Of a stretch of 64,000 nucleotides of DNA, positions 50,691 through 59,637 are shown in pieces. The notes beneath the pieces are model-generated. The model saw only the letters and a program-made list of their open reading frames with translations, ran no database searches and was not told where the DNA came from. The stretch covers positions 1,674,001-1,738,000 of the forward strand of contig NC_002967.9 in the NCBI RefSeq assembly GCF_000008185.1, given 5' to 3'. Numbering within the stretch: position 1 is the first letter of the stretch; every line of letters begins with the position of its first letter. This DNA comes from Treponema denticola ATCC 35405. GTDB lineage: Bacteria > Spirochaetota > Spirochaetia > Treponematales > Treponemataceae. A program made the translations under genes and the position numbers.

Positions 50691-50721
50691 ATGAGCAAGA
50701 CATTTTAGATGACTTACTCAT
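50691..50721 (+). other. 5' hairpin with back-to-back micro-ORFs
   Basis: ATGAGCAAG (50691..50699) pairs with CTTACTCAT (50713..50721) over 9 bp with one G-U pair. It starts at the predicted transcript 5' end of the orphan promoter. Two micro-ORFs occupy it in one frame: five codons, TAG, then ATG and three more codons to TAA. Whether it is a small RNA, a leader or chance is open. Confidence 0.45.
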
Positions 50722-50734
50722 AAAATTTCAATAC

Positions 50735-50763
50735 TTGACATTTTTTGGGTTTATGTATATTAT
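50735..50763 (+). promoter_or_regulatory. tRNA-Leu promoter
   Basis: TTGACA (50735..50740), 17-bp spacer, TATTAT (50758..50763), 18 bp before the mature tRNA-Leu 5' end. Confidence 0.75.
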
Positions 50764-50781
50764 ACACACGCTCACTGTTAA

Positions 50782-50861
50782 GCGAGAGTGGTGGAATTGG
50801 CAGACACGCTAGACTTAGGATCTAGTGCTTCGGCGTGAGGGTTCAAGTCCCTCCTCTCGCA
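50782..50861 (+). tRNA. tRNA-Leu (anticodon TAG)
   Basis: Acceptor GCGAGAG/CTCTCGC, D-loop TTGGCAGAC, anticodon stem CTAGA/TCTAG with loop CTTAGGA giving anticodon TAG, a long variable arm with TTCG loop, and T-arm GAGGG/CCCTC. Discriminator A; CCA not encoded. It is co-transcribed with tRNA-Gly 32 bp downstream. Confidence 0.95.
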
Positions 50862-50893
50862 CAATTCCACAAAACAAAAAGTGGAGTAGAATT

Positions 50894-50965
50894 GCGGGAA
50901 TAGCTCAGTGGTAGAGCGCCACCTTGCCAAGGTGGATGTCGCGAGTTCAATCCTCGTTTCCCGCT
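50894..50965 (+). tRNA. tRNA-Gly (anticodon GCC)
   Basis: Acceptor GCGGGAA/TTTCCCGC, D-stem GCTC/GAGC, anticodon stem CCACC/GGTGG with loop TTGCCAA giving anticodon GCC, and T-arm with GTTCAATC. A terminator follows directly. Confidence 0.95.
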
Positions 50966-50969
50966 TCTA

Positions 50970-51001
50970 AAGCGATTCGGTGAACGGATCGCTTTTTTTT
51001 A
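50970..51001 (+). terminator. Terminator of the tRNA-Leu-Gly unit
   Basis: AGCGATTCG (50971..50979) pairs with CGGATCGCT (50985..50993) over 9 bp with one G-U pair, followed by nine T. A short hairpin (51004..51020) lies just beyond, in the tig upstream region. Confidence 0.85.
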
Positions 51002-51051
51002 TACCCTTTTGTACAAAGGGCTGTCTTAAAATCAACTCTAAGGAAGGAAAA

Positions 51052-52407
51052 ATGGACTACGAAAAGAACGTAACTCTTAAAGAAAAATCACATGCGGAAC
51101 TTTCAGTAAAAATAAAAAAATCTGATGTTCAAGAAAGCTATAAAAAACTGCTCAACAAATACTCAAAAGAGCTTCAAATACCGGGATTTAGAAAAGGAAA
51201 GGTTCCCGTATCCGTACTTGAAACAAAATACGGCGATGCTATCAAAGGAGATCTTGCAGGAGACCTAATCGAAGAGTCCTTAAAAGAAATCTTTGAATCT
51301 CTTGATGAATATGAAAGACCTCTCCCCTACTCTTATCCCGAACTGAACGAAAAGCCCGAATTAAAAGTTGAAGAAGACTTTTCCTTTACAGTCCATTATG
51401 ATGTCTTCCCCAAGGTAGAAATTAAAAAAACGGAGGGCTTTACTATTGAAGTGCCGGAAGCAAGCGTTTCTGAAAAAGACATAAAAAAAGAACTTGAAAG
51501 GCTTCAAGAGCGGAATGCCCTTGTTACAGCCTGCAAAGAAGGAACTTCAGCCGAAAAAGACCATATTGCAACAATCGATTATTGCGAACTTGACGATGAA
51601 GGAAAAACTATTTCAGGCACCGAAAGAAAAGACTTTGTATTTACAATAGGTTCAGGCTTAAATATCTATAAGATTGATGATGATATAGTCGGCATGAAAA
51701 AAGGTGAATCTAAGGAAATCACAAAGACCTTCCCCGAGGATGATTCAAACAAGGACCTTGCCGGAAAAACAAAGAAAATAAAGGTAACTCTTACAGCTCT
51801 TAAATACAAAGATTTACCGGCCCTTGATGATGACTTTGCTCAAGATATAAACGAAAAATATAAGAACTTGGACGAATTAAAGGCCGATATCAAGAAAAAG
51901 TTTGAAATAAGCGTAGAAGAAAAAATCAAATCTTTACAAAAAAATGCTTTAACCGAACAAATGGTAAAAGAACATACAATAGACCTGCCTGAATCTATGG
52001 TAAGAGCAGAACTTGAATCCAGATGGATGATGATGGCTAATCAATTTAGAACCACGCCTGAAGAACTTGAAAAAATGTTCGGTAAAGGCCCGCAATCAAA
52101 AGCAGCTCTTTTAGAAGGCTGGAGAGAGGATTCCGAGAAAACTTTAAAGGAAAGAGTTTTAATTGAAACCCTTCTTAAAGAAAAAAATATTGAAGTAAGC
52201 GATGACGAGATTGAGGCCGAATATGTCCGTTTATCCGAAAGAATGGATATCGCTCTTGATGAGCTGAAAAAATATTATTCCAACCCTCGCGAAAAAGAAT
52301 ATTTAAGCGAAGGTCTAAAAGAAGAAAAACTTTTTAAAGCTCTTTATGAAAAATCGACAATCAAAAAAGGCAAAAAGCTTACATTTGATGAACTTTTAAA
52401 AGATTAA
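51052..52407 (+). CDS. tig: Trigger factor
   Basis: Trigger factor is the ribosome-bound chaperone and peptidyl-prolyl isomerase. The start at 51052 follows AAGGAAGG; the longer frame would run through the tRNA terminator. The 451 residues show the ribosome-binding N-domain with the signature GFRKGKVP, a central FKBP-type domain (about 160-245, DHIATIDYCELDDEGK and VGMKKGESKEI), and the helical C-domain. It is the first gene of tig-clpP-clpX, a common arrangement. No clear promoter is visible between the tRNA terminator and the gene. Confidence 0.96.
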   Translation: MDYEKNVTLKEKSHAELSVKIKKSDVQESYKKLLNKYSKELQIPGFRKGKVPVSVLETKYGDAIKGDLAGDLIEESLKEIFESLDEYERPLPYSYPELNEKPELKVEEDFSFTVHYDVFPKVEIKKTEGFTIEVPEASVSEKDIKKELERLQERNALVTACKEGTSAEKDHIATIDYCELDDEGKTISGTERKDFVFTIGSGLNIYKIDDDIVGMKKGESKEITKTFPEDDSNKDLAGKTKKIKVTLTALKYKDLPALDDDFAQDINEKYKNLDELKADIKKKFEISVEEKIKSLQKNALTEQMVKEHTIDLPESMVRAELESRWMMMANQFRTTPEELEKMFGKGPQSKAALLEGWREDSEKTLKERVLIETLLKEKNIEVSDDEIEAEYVRLSERMDIALDELKKYYSNPREKEYLSEGLKEEKLFKALYEKSTIKKGKKLTFDELLKD

Positions 52408-52431
52408 ATTTTACTGTTTTAAGGAAAAAAA

Positions 52432-53025
52432 ATGAGTACACTTGTACCTTATGTAATTGAACAAACCGGAAACGGAGAACGCAGCTATGATATTTTCTCG
52501 CGTCTTTTAAAGGATAGAATTATCTTTGTAGACGGAGAAATAAACGATATGTCTGCCGATTTGGTTGTAGCCCAGCTTTTATTTTTAGAGGCCCAAAATC
52601 CCGACAAGGATATCAGCCTCTATATAAACAGTCCAGGAGGCTCTGTAACGGCAGGCCTTGCGATTTACGATACTATGCAGCACATTCGTCCCGATGTACA
52701 AACAATTTGCTTGGGGCAATGCGCCAGTATGGGAGCAGTCCTTTTGGCCGGAGGAGCAAAAAATAAACGCTATGCCCTCCCCTCATCCCGTGTTATGATT
52801 CATCAGCCATGGGGAGGAGTTCAAGGACAGGCGGTAGATATAAATATCCAAGCCAAGGAAATTGTAAGATTAAAAAAACTTACTATTAAATACTTTGCGG
52901 AAAATACCGGCAAGACGGAAAAGCAGGTAGCAGCCGATATGGAAAGAGATTTCTTTATGTCGGCTGAAGAAGCCTTAACCTACGGTATTATCGATACCGT
53001 TATGAATAGGAGAAAAGATGGCTAG
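52432..53025 (+). CDS. clpP: ATP-dependent Clp protease proteolytic subunit
   Basis: ClpP is the serine peptidase of the ClpXP protease. The 197 residues have the nucleophile Ser99 in GQCASMGA, His124 in MIHQPWGG, and the start [28 protein letters not shown] typical of ClpP1. AAGGA precedes the ATG. It lies 24 bp after tig and overlaps clpX by 8 bp, so ClpP and ClpX are made together. Confidence 0.97.
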   Translation: MSTLVPYVIEQTGNGERSYDIFSRLLKDRIIFVDGEINDMSADLVVAQLLFLEAQNPDKDISLYINSPGGSVTAGLAIYDTMQHIRPDVQTICLGQCASMGAVLLAGGAKNKRYALPSSRVMIHQPWGGVQGQAVDINIQAKEIVRLKKLTIKYFAENTGKTEKQVAADMERDFFMSAEEALTYGIIDTVMNRRKDG

Positions 53026-54265
53026 AAATAGAATGGGCGGAGCTTTAATATGCTCTTTTTGTAATAAACCGGAAAGCTCTGAACGCTTTGTAGTTCCGGG
53101 TCCCGGAGGTATTGCCATCTGTGATAGATGTGTAGATCTTTGCGAAAGCTATATAAAATCGTATAAGACTGTCAGGCCTGTTGACCGTTCAGGAGCCATT
53201 CCTACACCTCAAGAGCTCAAAGAATATCTTGACGAATATGTAATAGGTCAAGAACAGGCAAAGAGAGTTCTATCTGTAGCCGTTTATAACCATTATAAGC
53301 GGATAATGAATCCTCCTTTAGAGAATGACGTAGTCATAGAAAAGTCAAATGTCCTTTTGCTGGGCCCTACGGGATCGGGTAAAACTCTTTTAGCAAAAAC
53401 CCTTGCACAAAAAATGCAGGTTCCCTTTGCCATCGCCGATGCAACAACCTTGACCGAAGCAGGCTACGTAGGCGAAGACGTGGAAAATATCCTTCTTAAG
53501 CTTATCCAAAATGCAAACGGAGATATAAAAGAAGCCGAAATGGGTATCATCTTTATCGATGAAATAGATAAGATTTCCAGAAAGAGCGAAAATGTTTCCA
53601 TTACCCGAGATGTATCGGGCGAAGGTGTTCAACAAGCTCTTCTAAAAATAATAGAAGGAACCTCAGCTTCTGTACCTCCTCAGGGCGGAAGAAAGCATCC
53701 GAATCAGGACATGCTTAAAATAGATACAACAAATATCCTATTTATCTGCGGAGGGGCATTTGTGGGTTTGGATAAGATAGTGGAAGCCCGCATCTCTACA
53801 AAGCCTATAGGCTTCGGTGCTGAGGTAAAAAAGCTGAGCGAAAAAAATCTTACCGAGTTGTATGATCAGGTTTCACCCGATGATTTGGTAAAATTCGGGC
53901 TTATCCCGGAACTGATAGGAAGAATCCCGATAAAGGTAGCCTTAAATGAGCTTACAAAGGAAGATTTAACACGAATATTGGTTGAACCCAAAAATGCCAT
54001 AATAAAACAGTTTCAGGCAACCTTTAAACTTGATAATGTCGATCTTCACTTTGACAAAGATGCTATTACAGCCATTGCTCAGCAGGCTATAGACCAAAAT
54101 ACGGGAGCGAGAGGTTTACGTTCCATTGTCGAAAAGCTCATGCTGGATGCAATGTTTGAAGCCCCCTCCATAAAGGGTAGAAAAGAGCTGATAATAAATA
54201 AAAAAATGATAGGAAACTCTTCGTCAAAACCGAAGATAAAACTTCTCGACGAAAAAACCGCTTAA
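53018..54265 (+). CDS. clpX: ATP-dependent Clp protease ATP-binding subunit ClpX
   Basis: ClpX unfolds substrates and feeds them to ClpP. The 415 residues start with a zinc-binding domain with cysteines 12, 15, 35 and 38. Walker A is GPTGSGKT, Walker [10 protein letters not shown], and the region contains the pore loop GYVGEDVE and the [10 protein letters not shown] segment with the IGR pattern of the IGF loop that docks to ClpP (here IGRIP follows LIGR). GGAG lies before the ATG, within clpP. A terminator follows at 54286..54324. Confidence 0.97.
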   Translation: MARNRMGGALICSFCNKPESSERFVVPGPGGIAICDRCVDLCESYIKSYKTVRPVDRSGAIPTPQELKEYLDEYVIGQEQAKRVLSVAVYNHYKRIMNPPLENDVVIEKSNVLLLGPTGSGKTLLAKTLAQKMQVPFAIADATTLTEAGYVGEDVENILLKLIQNANGDIKEAEMGIIFIDEIDKISRKSENVSITRDVSGEGVQQALLKIIEGTSASVPPQGGRKHPNQDMLKIDTTNILFICGGAFVGLDKIVEARISTKPIGFGAEVKKLSEKNLTELYDQVSPDDLVKFGLIPELIGRIPIKVALNELTKEDLTRILVEPKNAIIKQFQATFKLDNVDLHFDKDAITAIAQQAIDQNTGARGLRSIVEKLMLDAMFEAPSIKGRKELIINKKMIGNSSSKPKIKLLDEKTA

Positions 54266-54285
54266 AACTTATCGAAATATTAATG

Positions 54286-54324
54286 AGACTGTCCCAAGAA
54301 AAACCTTGCGGCAGTCTTTTTTTA
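54286..54324 (+). terminator. Terminator of tig-clpPX
   Basis: AGACTGTC (54286..54293) pairs with GGCAGTCT (54310..54317) over 8 bp with one G-U pair, followed by T7. Confidence 0.8.
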
Positions 54325-54681
54325 TACGTTTCCCTTTGCAACTACTACGAGAAAAGAAAAAAGAACAGCCAATATTATCGATAAAAACAATAAAAATATA
54401 TCCGTAATGAATTTTATAATATTAATCTCTTTATAACGTATCATAAAAAAAATTCTAACGGCAATTGCTGCAAAAGTAAAAATTATAAGTAAGACACAAA
54501 GACTCATCAATACATTTAAGATTATAAACAGGCTGGAATCTAAAAAATCTTGGGAACTGCTTAAAATATAAAAAATAATAAAAGCAAAGATAGAAGCACT
54601 CAAAAATCTTATTGAGCGGTCTAAAAAGCGAATAGTAAAACGTTTATATCTGGGCTGGGGTTGTATATCTTTACTATCCAT
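54322..54681 (-). CDS. Small integral membrane protein, unknown
   Basis: The 119-residue product has a charged start (MDSKDIQPQPRYKRF) and three hydrophobic helices (about residues 27-46, 53-78 and 92-117). I recognise no family. There is no clear ribosome site before the ATG at 54681, and the hairpin at 54695..54725 lies 13 bp upstream. It converges with clpX. The reading frame is intact, but expression is uncertain. Confidence 0.5.
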   Translation of the reverse strand: MDSKDIQPQPRYKRFTIRFLDRSIRFLSASIFAFIIFYILSSSQDFLDSSLFIILNVLMSLCVLLIIFTFAAIAVRIFFMIRYKEINIIKFITDIFLLFLSIILAVLFSFLVVVAKGNV

Positions 54682-54694
54682 AAGGATTAAAATT

Positions 54695-54725
54695 TAAATA
54701 TGCGGATAAAATATCCGCATATTTA
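54695..54725 (-). terminator. 14-bp perfect hairpin after rplI
   Basis: Arms 54695..54708 and 54712..54725 are perfectly complementary with an AAA loop, 8 bp past the rplI stop. A weak T-rich run follows on the minus strand. It probably ends the rpsF operon. Confidence 0.65.
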
Positions 54726-54732
54726 TAAAGTC

Positions 54733-55332
54733 TTAGTTTTCCGATTCCGAATTTTGAATTTCTTCAGAAACGGCTTCTTCAGTAACGGAATTTTCTTCTG
54801 CTAAAATTTGTTCATCAGAAGCTTCTTCATCCCTGCGAGGTCTTCGTCCTTTTTTCTCGGAAGCCTTAACGGGCTTTTCTTCAGCAATCTGAGCCTCAAC
54901 GGTAAAAGAAATCTCTGCAGAGGTATTTTCATAAAGCTTTACAATGGCCTTATGTACACCTGTGCTCTTAACTGTCTGACCGAGGATTTCGATACGTTTT
55001 CTTTCAATATCGAAATTAAGTTTTTGCAGTTCATCAAAAAGAGTTTGAGTTGTAACGGCACCATAGAGTTTTCCGTTAGGTCCTGCAGGCATAAGAATCT
55101 TAATTGAAAGAGCCTCAAGTTTTTCTTTAAGCCCTGCAGCATCTTGGCGTTTTGCAGCCTTTTTAGCTTCAATTTCTTCTTTACGTGATTCAAAATGAGC
55201 CAGAGTAAACTCATTACAAGGAACAGCTAAGTTTCTGGGGAAAAGGTAGTTTCGGGCATATCCCTTAGCTACGTTCTTAATATCGCCTTCTTCTCCGAGA
55301 TACTTAACATCTTCATTTAAAATTACTTTCAT
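54733..55332 (-). CDS. rplI: 50S ribosomal protein L9
   Basis: L9 binds 23S rRNA near the L1 stalk. The start at 55332 follows AGGAG and gives MKVILNEDVKYLGEEGDIKNVAKGYARNYLFPRNLAV, the classic N-terminus; the longer frame has no support. The 199 residues exceed the usual 150: residues about 150-199 form an acidic, lysine- and glutamate-rich tail (KASEKKGRRPRRDEEASDEQ onward). It is the last gene of rpsF-ssb-rpsR-rplI. Confidence 0.96.
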   Translation of the reverse strand: MKVILNEDVKYLGEEGDIKNVAKGYARNYLFPRNLAVPCNEFTLAHFESRKEEIEAKKAAKRQDAAGLKEKLEALSIKILMPAGPNGKLYGAVTTQTLFDELQKLNFDIERKRIEILGQTVKSTGVHKAIVKLYENTSAEISFTVEAQIAEEKPVKASEKKGRRPRRDEEASDEQILAEENSVTEEAVSEEIQNSESEN

Positions 55333-55403
55333 ATACAAGCTCCTAAAAAAATATCCGCCCAATTCCGGGAGTCGGAAAGGGCTTTTTGACATAGTCTAAT
55401 TTT

Positions 55404-55456
55404 TAATGTAAGCAAAAACTCTAACGCAATGAAGCTTTAGGCAGCTGCTTACATTA
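55404..55456. repeat. Inverted repeat between rpsR and rplI
   Basis: TAATGTAAGC (55404..55413) and GCTTACATTA (55447..55456) are perfect 10-bp arms flanking a 33-nt loop. It may separate translation or set mRNA stability between the two ribosomal genes. Confidence 0.5.
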
Positions 55457-55462
55457 AAATTC

Positions 55463-55762
55463 CTATTCGTTCATAACGAAAGGAAGCAATGCAACAGCTC
55501 TTGCACGCTTAATTTCAACGGCAAGTTTTCGCTGGTGTTTTGCACAAGTTCCGGTAATTCTTCTGGGAAGAATCTTACCTCTCTCGGTTATAAAACGGCG
55601 TAAGGCATCCGGTTCTTTATAATCGATCTTTACCTTTTGTGCACAAAAGCGGCAAACCTTTTTGCGGTAAAAAGATCTACCCTTTCTTTTGTCTTCGCCT
55701 TCGCGAATATTTTCCTGCATGTTAGCTTCCATGTCTACATCATTCATTGTTTCGTCCGACAT
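55463..55762 (-). CDS. rpsR: 30S ribosomal protein S18
   Basis: S18 forms a heterodimer with S6 on the 30S platform. The 99 residues comprise an acidic N-terminal extension (about 1-28) and the S18 core with a zinc-type CRFC pair, [23 protein letters not shown] and [15 protein letters not shown] precedes the ATG. It lies between ssb and rplI. Confidence 0.97.
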   Translation of the reverse strand: MSDETMNDVDMEANMQENIREGEDKRKGRSFYRKKVCRFCAQKVKIDYKEPDALRRFITERGKILPRRITGTCAKHQRKLAVEIKRARAVALLPFVMNE

Positions 55763-55772
55763 TTAAATCTCC

Positions 55773-56279
55773 TTAAAATGGAATATTATCCAAATCTGAA
55801 TTTCCCATATCCGGCTGGTAATCATCATAAGAAGGCTCCTGTCTTCTTTGATAAGCAGAAGGTGCTTGATTTCCATCATTATACGAATTATTTCCACCGC
55901 CCTGATATGATCCTTGGCGCTGAGGTGCGGCCTGTGATTGTCCGCCCTGACCTGCCGAGCCTCCGACAAGCTGAATATTGTTAGCAACAATCTCAACCTT
56001 GCTGCGGGTTTGCCCGTCTTGCTCCCAACGGTTTTGCCTAAGCTCTCCGTCAATAGCAACCTGTTTACCTTTTACAAGGTACTGGTTTAAGGCTTCACCC
56101 TGCCGGCCCCAAAGAACCACGTCAAAAAAACTTGCTTCTTCGCTCCAGTCATCGCCTGTTTTCCGTCTTCTGTTGACCGCTATAGCAAAATTACAAACCG
56201 CAATACCGGAAGACGTATATTTAAGCTCAGCATCTCTAGTTAAGCGGCCTACCAATACTACATGATTTATATCTGCCAT
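55773..56279 (-). CDS. ssb: Single-stranded DNA-binding protein
   Basis: SSB coats single-stranded DNA during replication and repair. The 168 residues have the OB fold (ADINHVVLVGRLTRDAELKYTSSG at the start, FFDVVLWGRQGE), a glycine- and glutamine-rich linker (about 110-155) and the acidic tip LDNIPF that recruits partner proteins. AAGGAGA precedes the ATG. It sits between rpsF and rpsR, the usual bacterial order. Confidence 0.97.
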   Translation of the reverse strand: MADINHVVLVGRLTRDAELKYTSSGIAVCNFAIAVNRRRKTGDDWSEEASFFDVVLWGRQGEALNQYLVKGKQVAIDGELRQNRWEQDGQTRSKVEIVANNIQLVGGSAGQGGQSQAAPQRQGSYQGGGNNSYNDGNQAPSAYQRRQEPSYDDYQPDMGNSDLDNIPF

Positions 56280-56291
56280 AAAGTCTCCTTT

Positions 56292-56573
56292 TTAGTCCTC
56301 TAAACGAACAAAAAGATAGGTCAACATCTGAGTGATCAGCTTAAAACGCTTATCCAATTCAATCATCTTTGCAGGATCTGCTTCAATGTTGAAAAGCACA
56401 TAACGTCCCTTTGTCTTCTTTTTGATTTCATAAGCTAAATCCCGATCGCCGAAAGGCTCTTCAGATTTGATCTGAACACCGAAATCCGCCAGAATTGAAT
56501 GTAGAGCATCTATTCCCGGTTTATAGAGATCCTCTTCAACCGGAAAAACCGTCATAAGTTCATAGTTTCTCAT
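56292..56573 (-). CDS. rpsF: 30S ribosomal protein S6
   Basis: S6 pairs with S18. The start at 56573 follows AGGAGG and gives MRNYELMTVFPVEEDLY; the longer frame adds six unsupported residues. The 93 residues end with LTYLFVRLED, and KTKGRYVLFNIEADP and RFKLITQMLTYLFVR are characteristic. It leads the operon from a promoter at 56632..56660; its leader contains a GC-rich hairpin. Confidence 0.96.
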   Translation of the reverse strand: MRNYELMTVFPVEEDLYKPGIDALHSILADFGVQIKSEEPFGDRDLAYEIKKKTKGRYVLFNIEADPAKMIELDKRFKLITQMLTYLFVRLED

Positions 56574-56599
56574 GTTCCCTCCTATGGACACATTTCTGA

Positions 56600-56620
56600 G
56601 GCCCGCATTTTCTGCGAGCC
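56600..56620 (-). promoter_or_regulatory. GC-rich leader hairpin of the rpsF operon
   Basis: On the minus strand GGCTCGCA (56620..56613) pairs with TGCGGGCC (56607..56600) over 8 bp with one G-U pair. S6-S18 autoregulatory leaders are known in bacteria with a CCG-containing element; a CCGG overlaps the 5' side here, but I could not confirm the motif. Confidence 0.4.
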
Positions 56621-56631
56621 GGAGTTTTCAT

Positions 56632-56660
56632 AGAATATCAAAAAATACTATCTTAGTCAA
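56632..56660 (-). promoter_or_regulatory. rpsF operon promoter
   Basis: TTGACT (56660..56655), 17-bp spacer, TATTCT (56637..56632) on the minus strand, between atpK and rpsF. Confidence 0.65.
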
Positions 56661-56716
56661 TACCCGGCATAAAACCGGCTAAACCTAGCACTTCATCATC
56701 CCGCATACTGTAGGCT

Positions 56717-57139
56717 TTAGCATTTCATCATGCCGAAGACCATTACGAAAAGAGCAACGGTTTCGCAAAGACCTACGATAGTAATGTACTGTACAAAGCC
56801 CTTTCCTGTTTCAGCCATAGCGTCGGAACCTGAAGCAGAAGCCTTACCTTGAGCAATAGCTGAAGCTGCGATAGAAACACCGCAAACAAGGCCTAAGCCC
56901 AATAAGAACCAATCGCTCTGGGAGGATGTAAGCATCCTGTTCATAAGCAAGAAACCGTAAAGAGTCTGCGTAAGCGGGGCGCCTGCAAAGGCGACCAAAC
57001 TGAAGGGAGCGGGCTTGTTATTTAAATAACAGCGCTTCCATGCACCGATTGTTGACTGACCTGCAATTGCAAGACCGATTGCAGAACCGATAGCTGAAAT
57101 ACCCAACGCAGCAGCAGCACCAAAAAAACCAAAAGTCAT
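56717..57139 (-). CDS. atpK: V-type ATPase subunit K (proteolipid)
   Basis: This is the rotor-ring proteolipid of the V/A-type ATPase. The 140 residues form two hairpins of four helices, with glycine-rich first halves (GISAIGSAIGLAIAGQSTIGAW) and the ion-binding glutamate in the last helix (YITIVGLCETVALFVMVFGMM). A GGAGG site precedes the ATG. It is the last gene of the atpA-B-D-I-K run. An 18-bp near-copy of its 3' end lies 32 bp downstream (56686..56703). Confidence 0.94.
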   Translation of the reverse strand: MTFGFFGAAAALGISAIGSAIGLAIAGQSTIGAWKRCYLNNKPAPFSLVAFAGAPLTQTLYGFLLMNRMLTSSQSDWFLLGLGLVCGVSIAASAIAQGKASASGSDAMAETGKGFVQYITIVGLCETVALFVMVFGMMKC

Positions 57140-57154
57140 ATCCTTCCTCCAAAT

Positions 57155-57345
57155 TTATTCGTTAAAGGGTTCATATTTAAAGCCCGACCAAGTCAAGCCT
57201 ACATGATTAGAGAATTCCAAGGTATTCAATCGAACACCGTGGACTATAACGGAAAGCACGTTCATAATATAGTTAAGACCGTGTCCGAACAATAAAAGTA
57301 AGACACCTGCAAAGATTATAAAGCCTCTAAGGCAGGGCCTGCCAT
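57155..57345 (-). pseudogene. atpI: Displaced 3' end of atpI
   Basis: In the frame next to the atpI stop lies the missing C-terminus of subunit [38 protein letters not shown] and a short tail to 57155. Families of subunit I end this way (GHGLN...LNVLS..VH..RL...EF). It has no start of its own and is joined to the main frame only after a one-base shift near 57325..57330. Confidence 0.78.
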
Positions 57346-59016
57346 CTCGTTTACGGTTGCACTTATAGCGCCTCCGGCAAGACCTACAGCCCAAAGTCTT
57401 ATGTAGCTCATAATATCTGCAAATACGTTTACTACGCCCAAAAGCATATTGATAATGTTTTTTAAGCTTTCAACAATAGCCTGCCCTATTCCTTTAGAAT
57501 AGTTTACAAAGATAAAGTTTAAAGCAAAACCCGCACCGATCGCAAGAAGCACGGCATTATTTATTGCATACTTTTGGGAATCTACAACAAGGTTTAAAAC
57601 CACAAAATACATTCCGCCGAGCATCGAAAGAGAACCTACATCGGCAAGAAATTTAGGGGACTTAATATTCCTAAATAAACTTACTACATGGGCTATCATC
57701 AGCTGGGTTAAGCCTAGGGTAAAGCAAAGCAAAATCTGGTTTTGATTGCGTACATCCTCAGGGGTAAAGTTTGCAATAGCCGGAACAGCCAATTTTTTAA
57801 GAAAAGGCGGTACAATTTCGGTAGACATACCGAACCAGTTACAAACCAAGGTACCCCAAATAACGGTCATAAGTCCCAAATAGCCGAACATATAAAAAGC
57901 TGTAGGCACTTTTTGTTTTTTTGCCTTTGTTTTTAATATCAAAATAATTGAAATTACGAACAAAACGGCACCGTAACCGGCATCTCCAAAAATCATTGCA
58001 AAGAAAATTCCGAAAAAGAGCAGAAACCAAAGAGAGATATCAGGCTCAGTATAACCGGGAACCGTACCCAAAAAGTCGATTAAGGGAGAAATCAGGTTTA
58101 CAATCTTATTACGCTTTATCTTTGTAGGTACAGGATCTTCTTCTTCGGGATCTTGAGAAATATAGGCCCAAGACTTTTCCTTTGCGAGGGAAGAAAGTTT
58201 TGCTTCATCTTCGCATGGAATATAACCTGTAAGCCAAACTAATTGAACTCTCTCTTCATCATCTTGATTTCCGAAATCTATTGTCTGCATACCATCATGC
58301 ACAATCTCAAATTGAAGCTTCTTGGTAACAATTTCATCCAAGGCACGGAGAGAGTTTAAGTAGGCAGACATCTTTGTCATTTCCTGCTTGTAAGAAGAAA
58401 TCTTAGCCATTAAACTCTTAAGTTTTTCTCTTAAGGCCTTAACGGAAGTTTCAGGCAGTTTTAAAGGAATAATATCCTGAGGTAAATCAACCGGAAGAGC
58501 ATTTGTTTTGCTCCAGATTAAAAACCTTACCCCCGTTTTTCCCTTCCCCACTAAAATAGTCTTAATATCTTCGGAAAGGGAAGAATAAGTTTTTAATGAG
58601 GTAGTTGCAGGAAAAAGATAGATACCTTTTTCTTCCAAGAAATTAAAATCGGCAGTATTTATTTCTCCCCACTCGGCATAAGAGGCTATTTCGCCTGAAA
58701 GCCTTGCAGATTCTTCCATATTGCTCTTATAAGAAGCTGTTAAGGACAAGACGGAATCTACAAAGGTGAGGGTATCTTCTTCGCTTAAAAGAGAGGGAGG
58801 TGTTACTCCTTTTTTTTCTTTTTTGGGAAGATATTCCGTTAAAAGGCTCATAGCAAGAGTTATATCGTTTTTTTCGGATCTTAGCTCGTTTATTAAAGTA
58901 CCGTTTGCAGGACGGTCTTCAATATGTAAAAGCCCTAATTTTCTTAAATCTTTTAAGGCATGACGCTGTTCTTTTTTTAAGACTAAAAGAGTTACTTTTT
59001 TCATTTGTACAATCAT
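57316..59016 (-). CDS. atpI: V-type ATPase subunit I, truncated by a frameshift
   Basis: Subunit I holds the stator and the ion half-channels, like subunit a of F/V-ATPases. The 566-residue frame has the N-terminal cytosolic arm (about 1-320) and the membrane part from about 330 ([22 protein letters not shown] onward) to [25 protein letters not shown]. The frame then stops (57316), short of the last helix. That helix ([24 protein letters not shown]) is encoded in the adjacent frame (57155..57345). One extra G in the run before GGC would rejoin them (PALEGFIIFAG). It overlaps atpD by 4 bp. Confidence 0.88.
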   Translation of the reverse strand: MIVQMKKVTLLVLKKEQRHALKDLRKLGLLHIEDRPANGTLINELRSEKNDITLAMSLLTEYLPKKEKKGVTPPSLLSEEDTLTFVDSVLSLTASYKSNMEESARLSGEIASYAEWGEINTADFNFLEEKGIYLFPATTSLKTYSSLSEDIKTILVGKGKTGVRFLIWSKTNALPVDLPQDIIPLKLPETSVKALREKLKSLMAKISSYKQEMTKMSAYLNSLRALDEIVTKKLQFEIVHDGMQTIDFGNQDDEERVQLVWLTGYIPCEDEAKLSSLAKEKSWAYISQDPEEEDPVPTKIKRNKIVNLISPLIDFLGTVPGYTEPDISLWFLLFFGIFFAMIFGDAGYGAVLFVISIILILKTKAKKQKVPTAFYMFGYLGLMTVIWGTLVCNWFGMSTEIVPPFLKKLAVPAIANFTPEDVRNQNQILLCFTLGLTQLMIAHVVSLFRNIKSPKFLADVGSLSMLGGMYFVVLNLVVDSQKYAINNAVLLAIGAGFALNFIFVNYSKGIGQAIVESLKNIINMLLGVVNVFADIMSYIRLWAVGLAGGAISATVNEMAGPALEAL

Positions 59017-59627
59017 AGAGCTTCATCCTTATGATGAACCTTTTCAAGGTTCTTTTTTGAAATCTTACCGCGAACAACAGCTGCAACCTGCTGATCTCCC
59101 AAATAAACCGTAATCTTTTTTATGTTTGCCCTAGTTTCGGGTATCTTAACCTTTTCAAAGAGGTTTACGCGCTGAGTGGTCGTTCTAAGCTCGGAATTCA
59201 ATAGGCGGACTTGTTCGTCAAGCACCTTTGCCTCAAGGTCTAAGCTCAAAACTTCCTGCAATTTTTCGGCAGCCGTATCAACCCAAAGAGGAGTCTTATA
59301 AAGATCATATTTAGAGCGTTCAAATTCCGCACCTGAAAAAACAGGGATACTCACTCCCGCAATATTTCCGGTTGAAGTTAAAAGTTCTTTTATCTTAACC
59401 ATCGAGGGGTGAAAAACATTTTGCTCGCCGAATACCGCTACCCAGTCTTCGAATTCGCGATGAAGGGCATCTCTGTGAAGCCTTACTTCTTTAGCCCTGG
59501 CTTCGATGGTGCGGATTTCGGTTTGAAGCTGCTGTTTTTTGAGTTGAAGAGTCGGCAAGTATCTTCTATACATTTTTAAAGATTCTTTTTGATTCTTCAG
59601 CTCATTTTTTGTCAGTTTTATCGCCAT
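59013..59627 (-). CDS. atpD: V-type ATPase subunit D
   Basis: Subunit D is the central-stalk shaft of the V/A-ATPase. The 204 residues are mostly helical, beginning [32 protein letters not shown] and ending [27 protein letters not shown], both typical of subunit D coiled-coil shafts. An AGGG site precedes the ATG. It lies 10 bp after atpB and overlaps atpI by four bases. Confidence 0.94.
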   Translation of the reverse strand: MAIKLTKNELKNQKESLKMYRRYLPTLQLKKQQLQTEIRTIEARAKEVRLHRDALHREFEDWVAVFGEQNVFHPSMVKIKELLTSTGNIAGVSIPVFSGAEFERSKYDLYKTPLWVDTAAEKLQEVLSLDLEAKVLDEQVRLLNSELRTTTQRVNLFEKVKIPETRANIKKITVYLGDQQVAAVVRGKISKKNLEKVHHKDEAL

Positions 59628-59637
59628 AGCCTACCCT

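Noticed and set aside
57318-57345. Programmed -1 frameshifting in atpI
   Set aside because: No slippery heptamer is present in the zero frame before the stop, so a one-base deletion or sequence error is more likely.
57155-57394. A separate 79-residue membrane protein gene
   Set aside because: Its C-terminal half is the expected end of V-ATPase subunit I; the first part is the atpI frame read out of phase.
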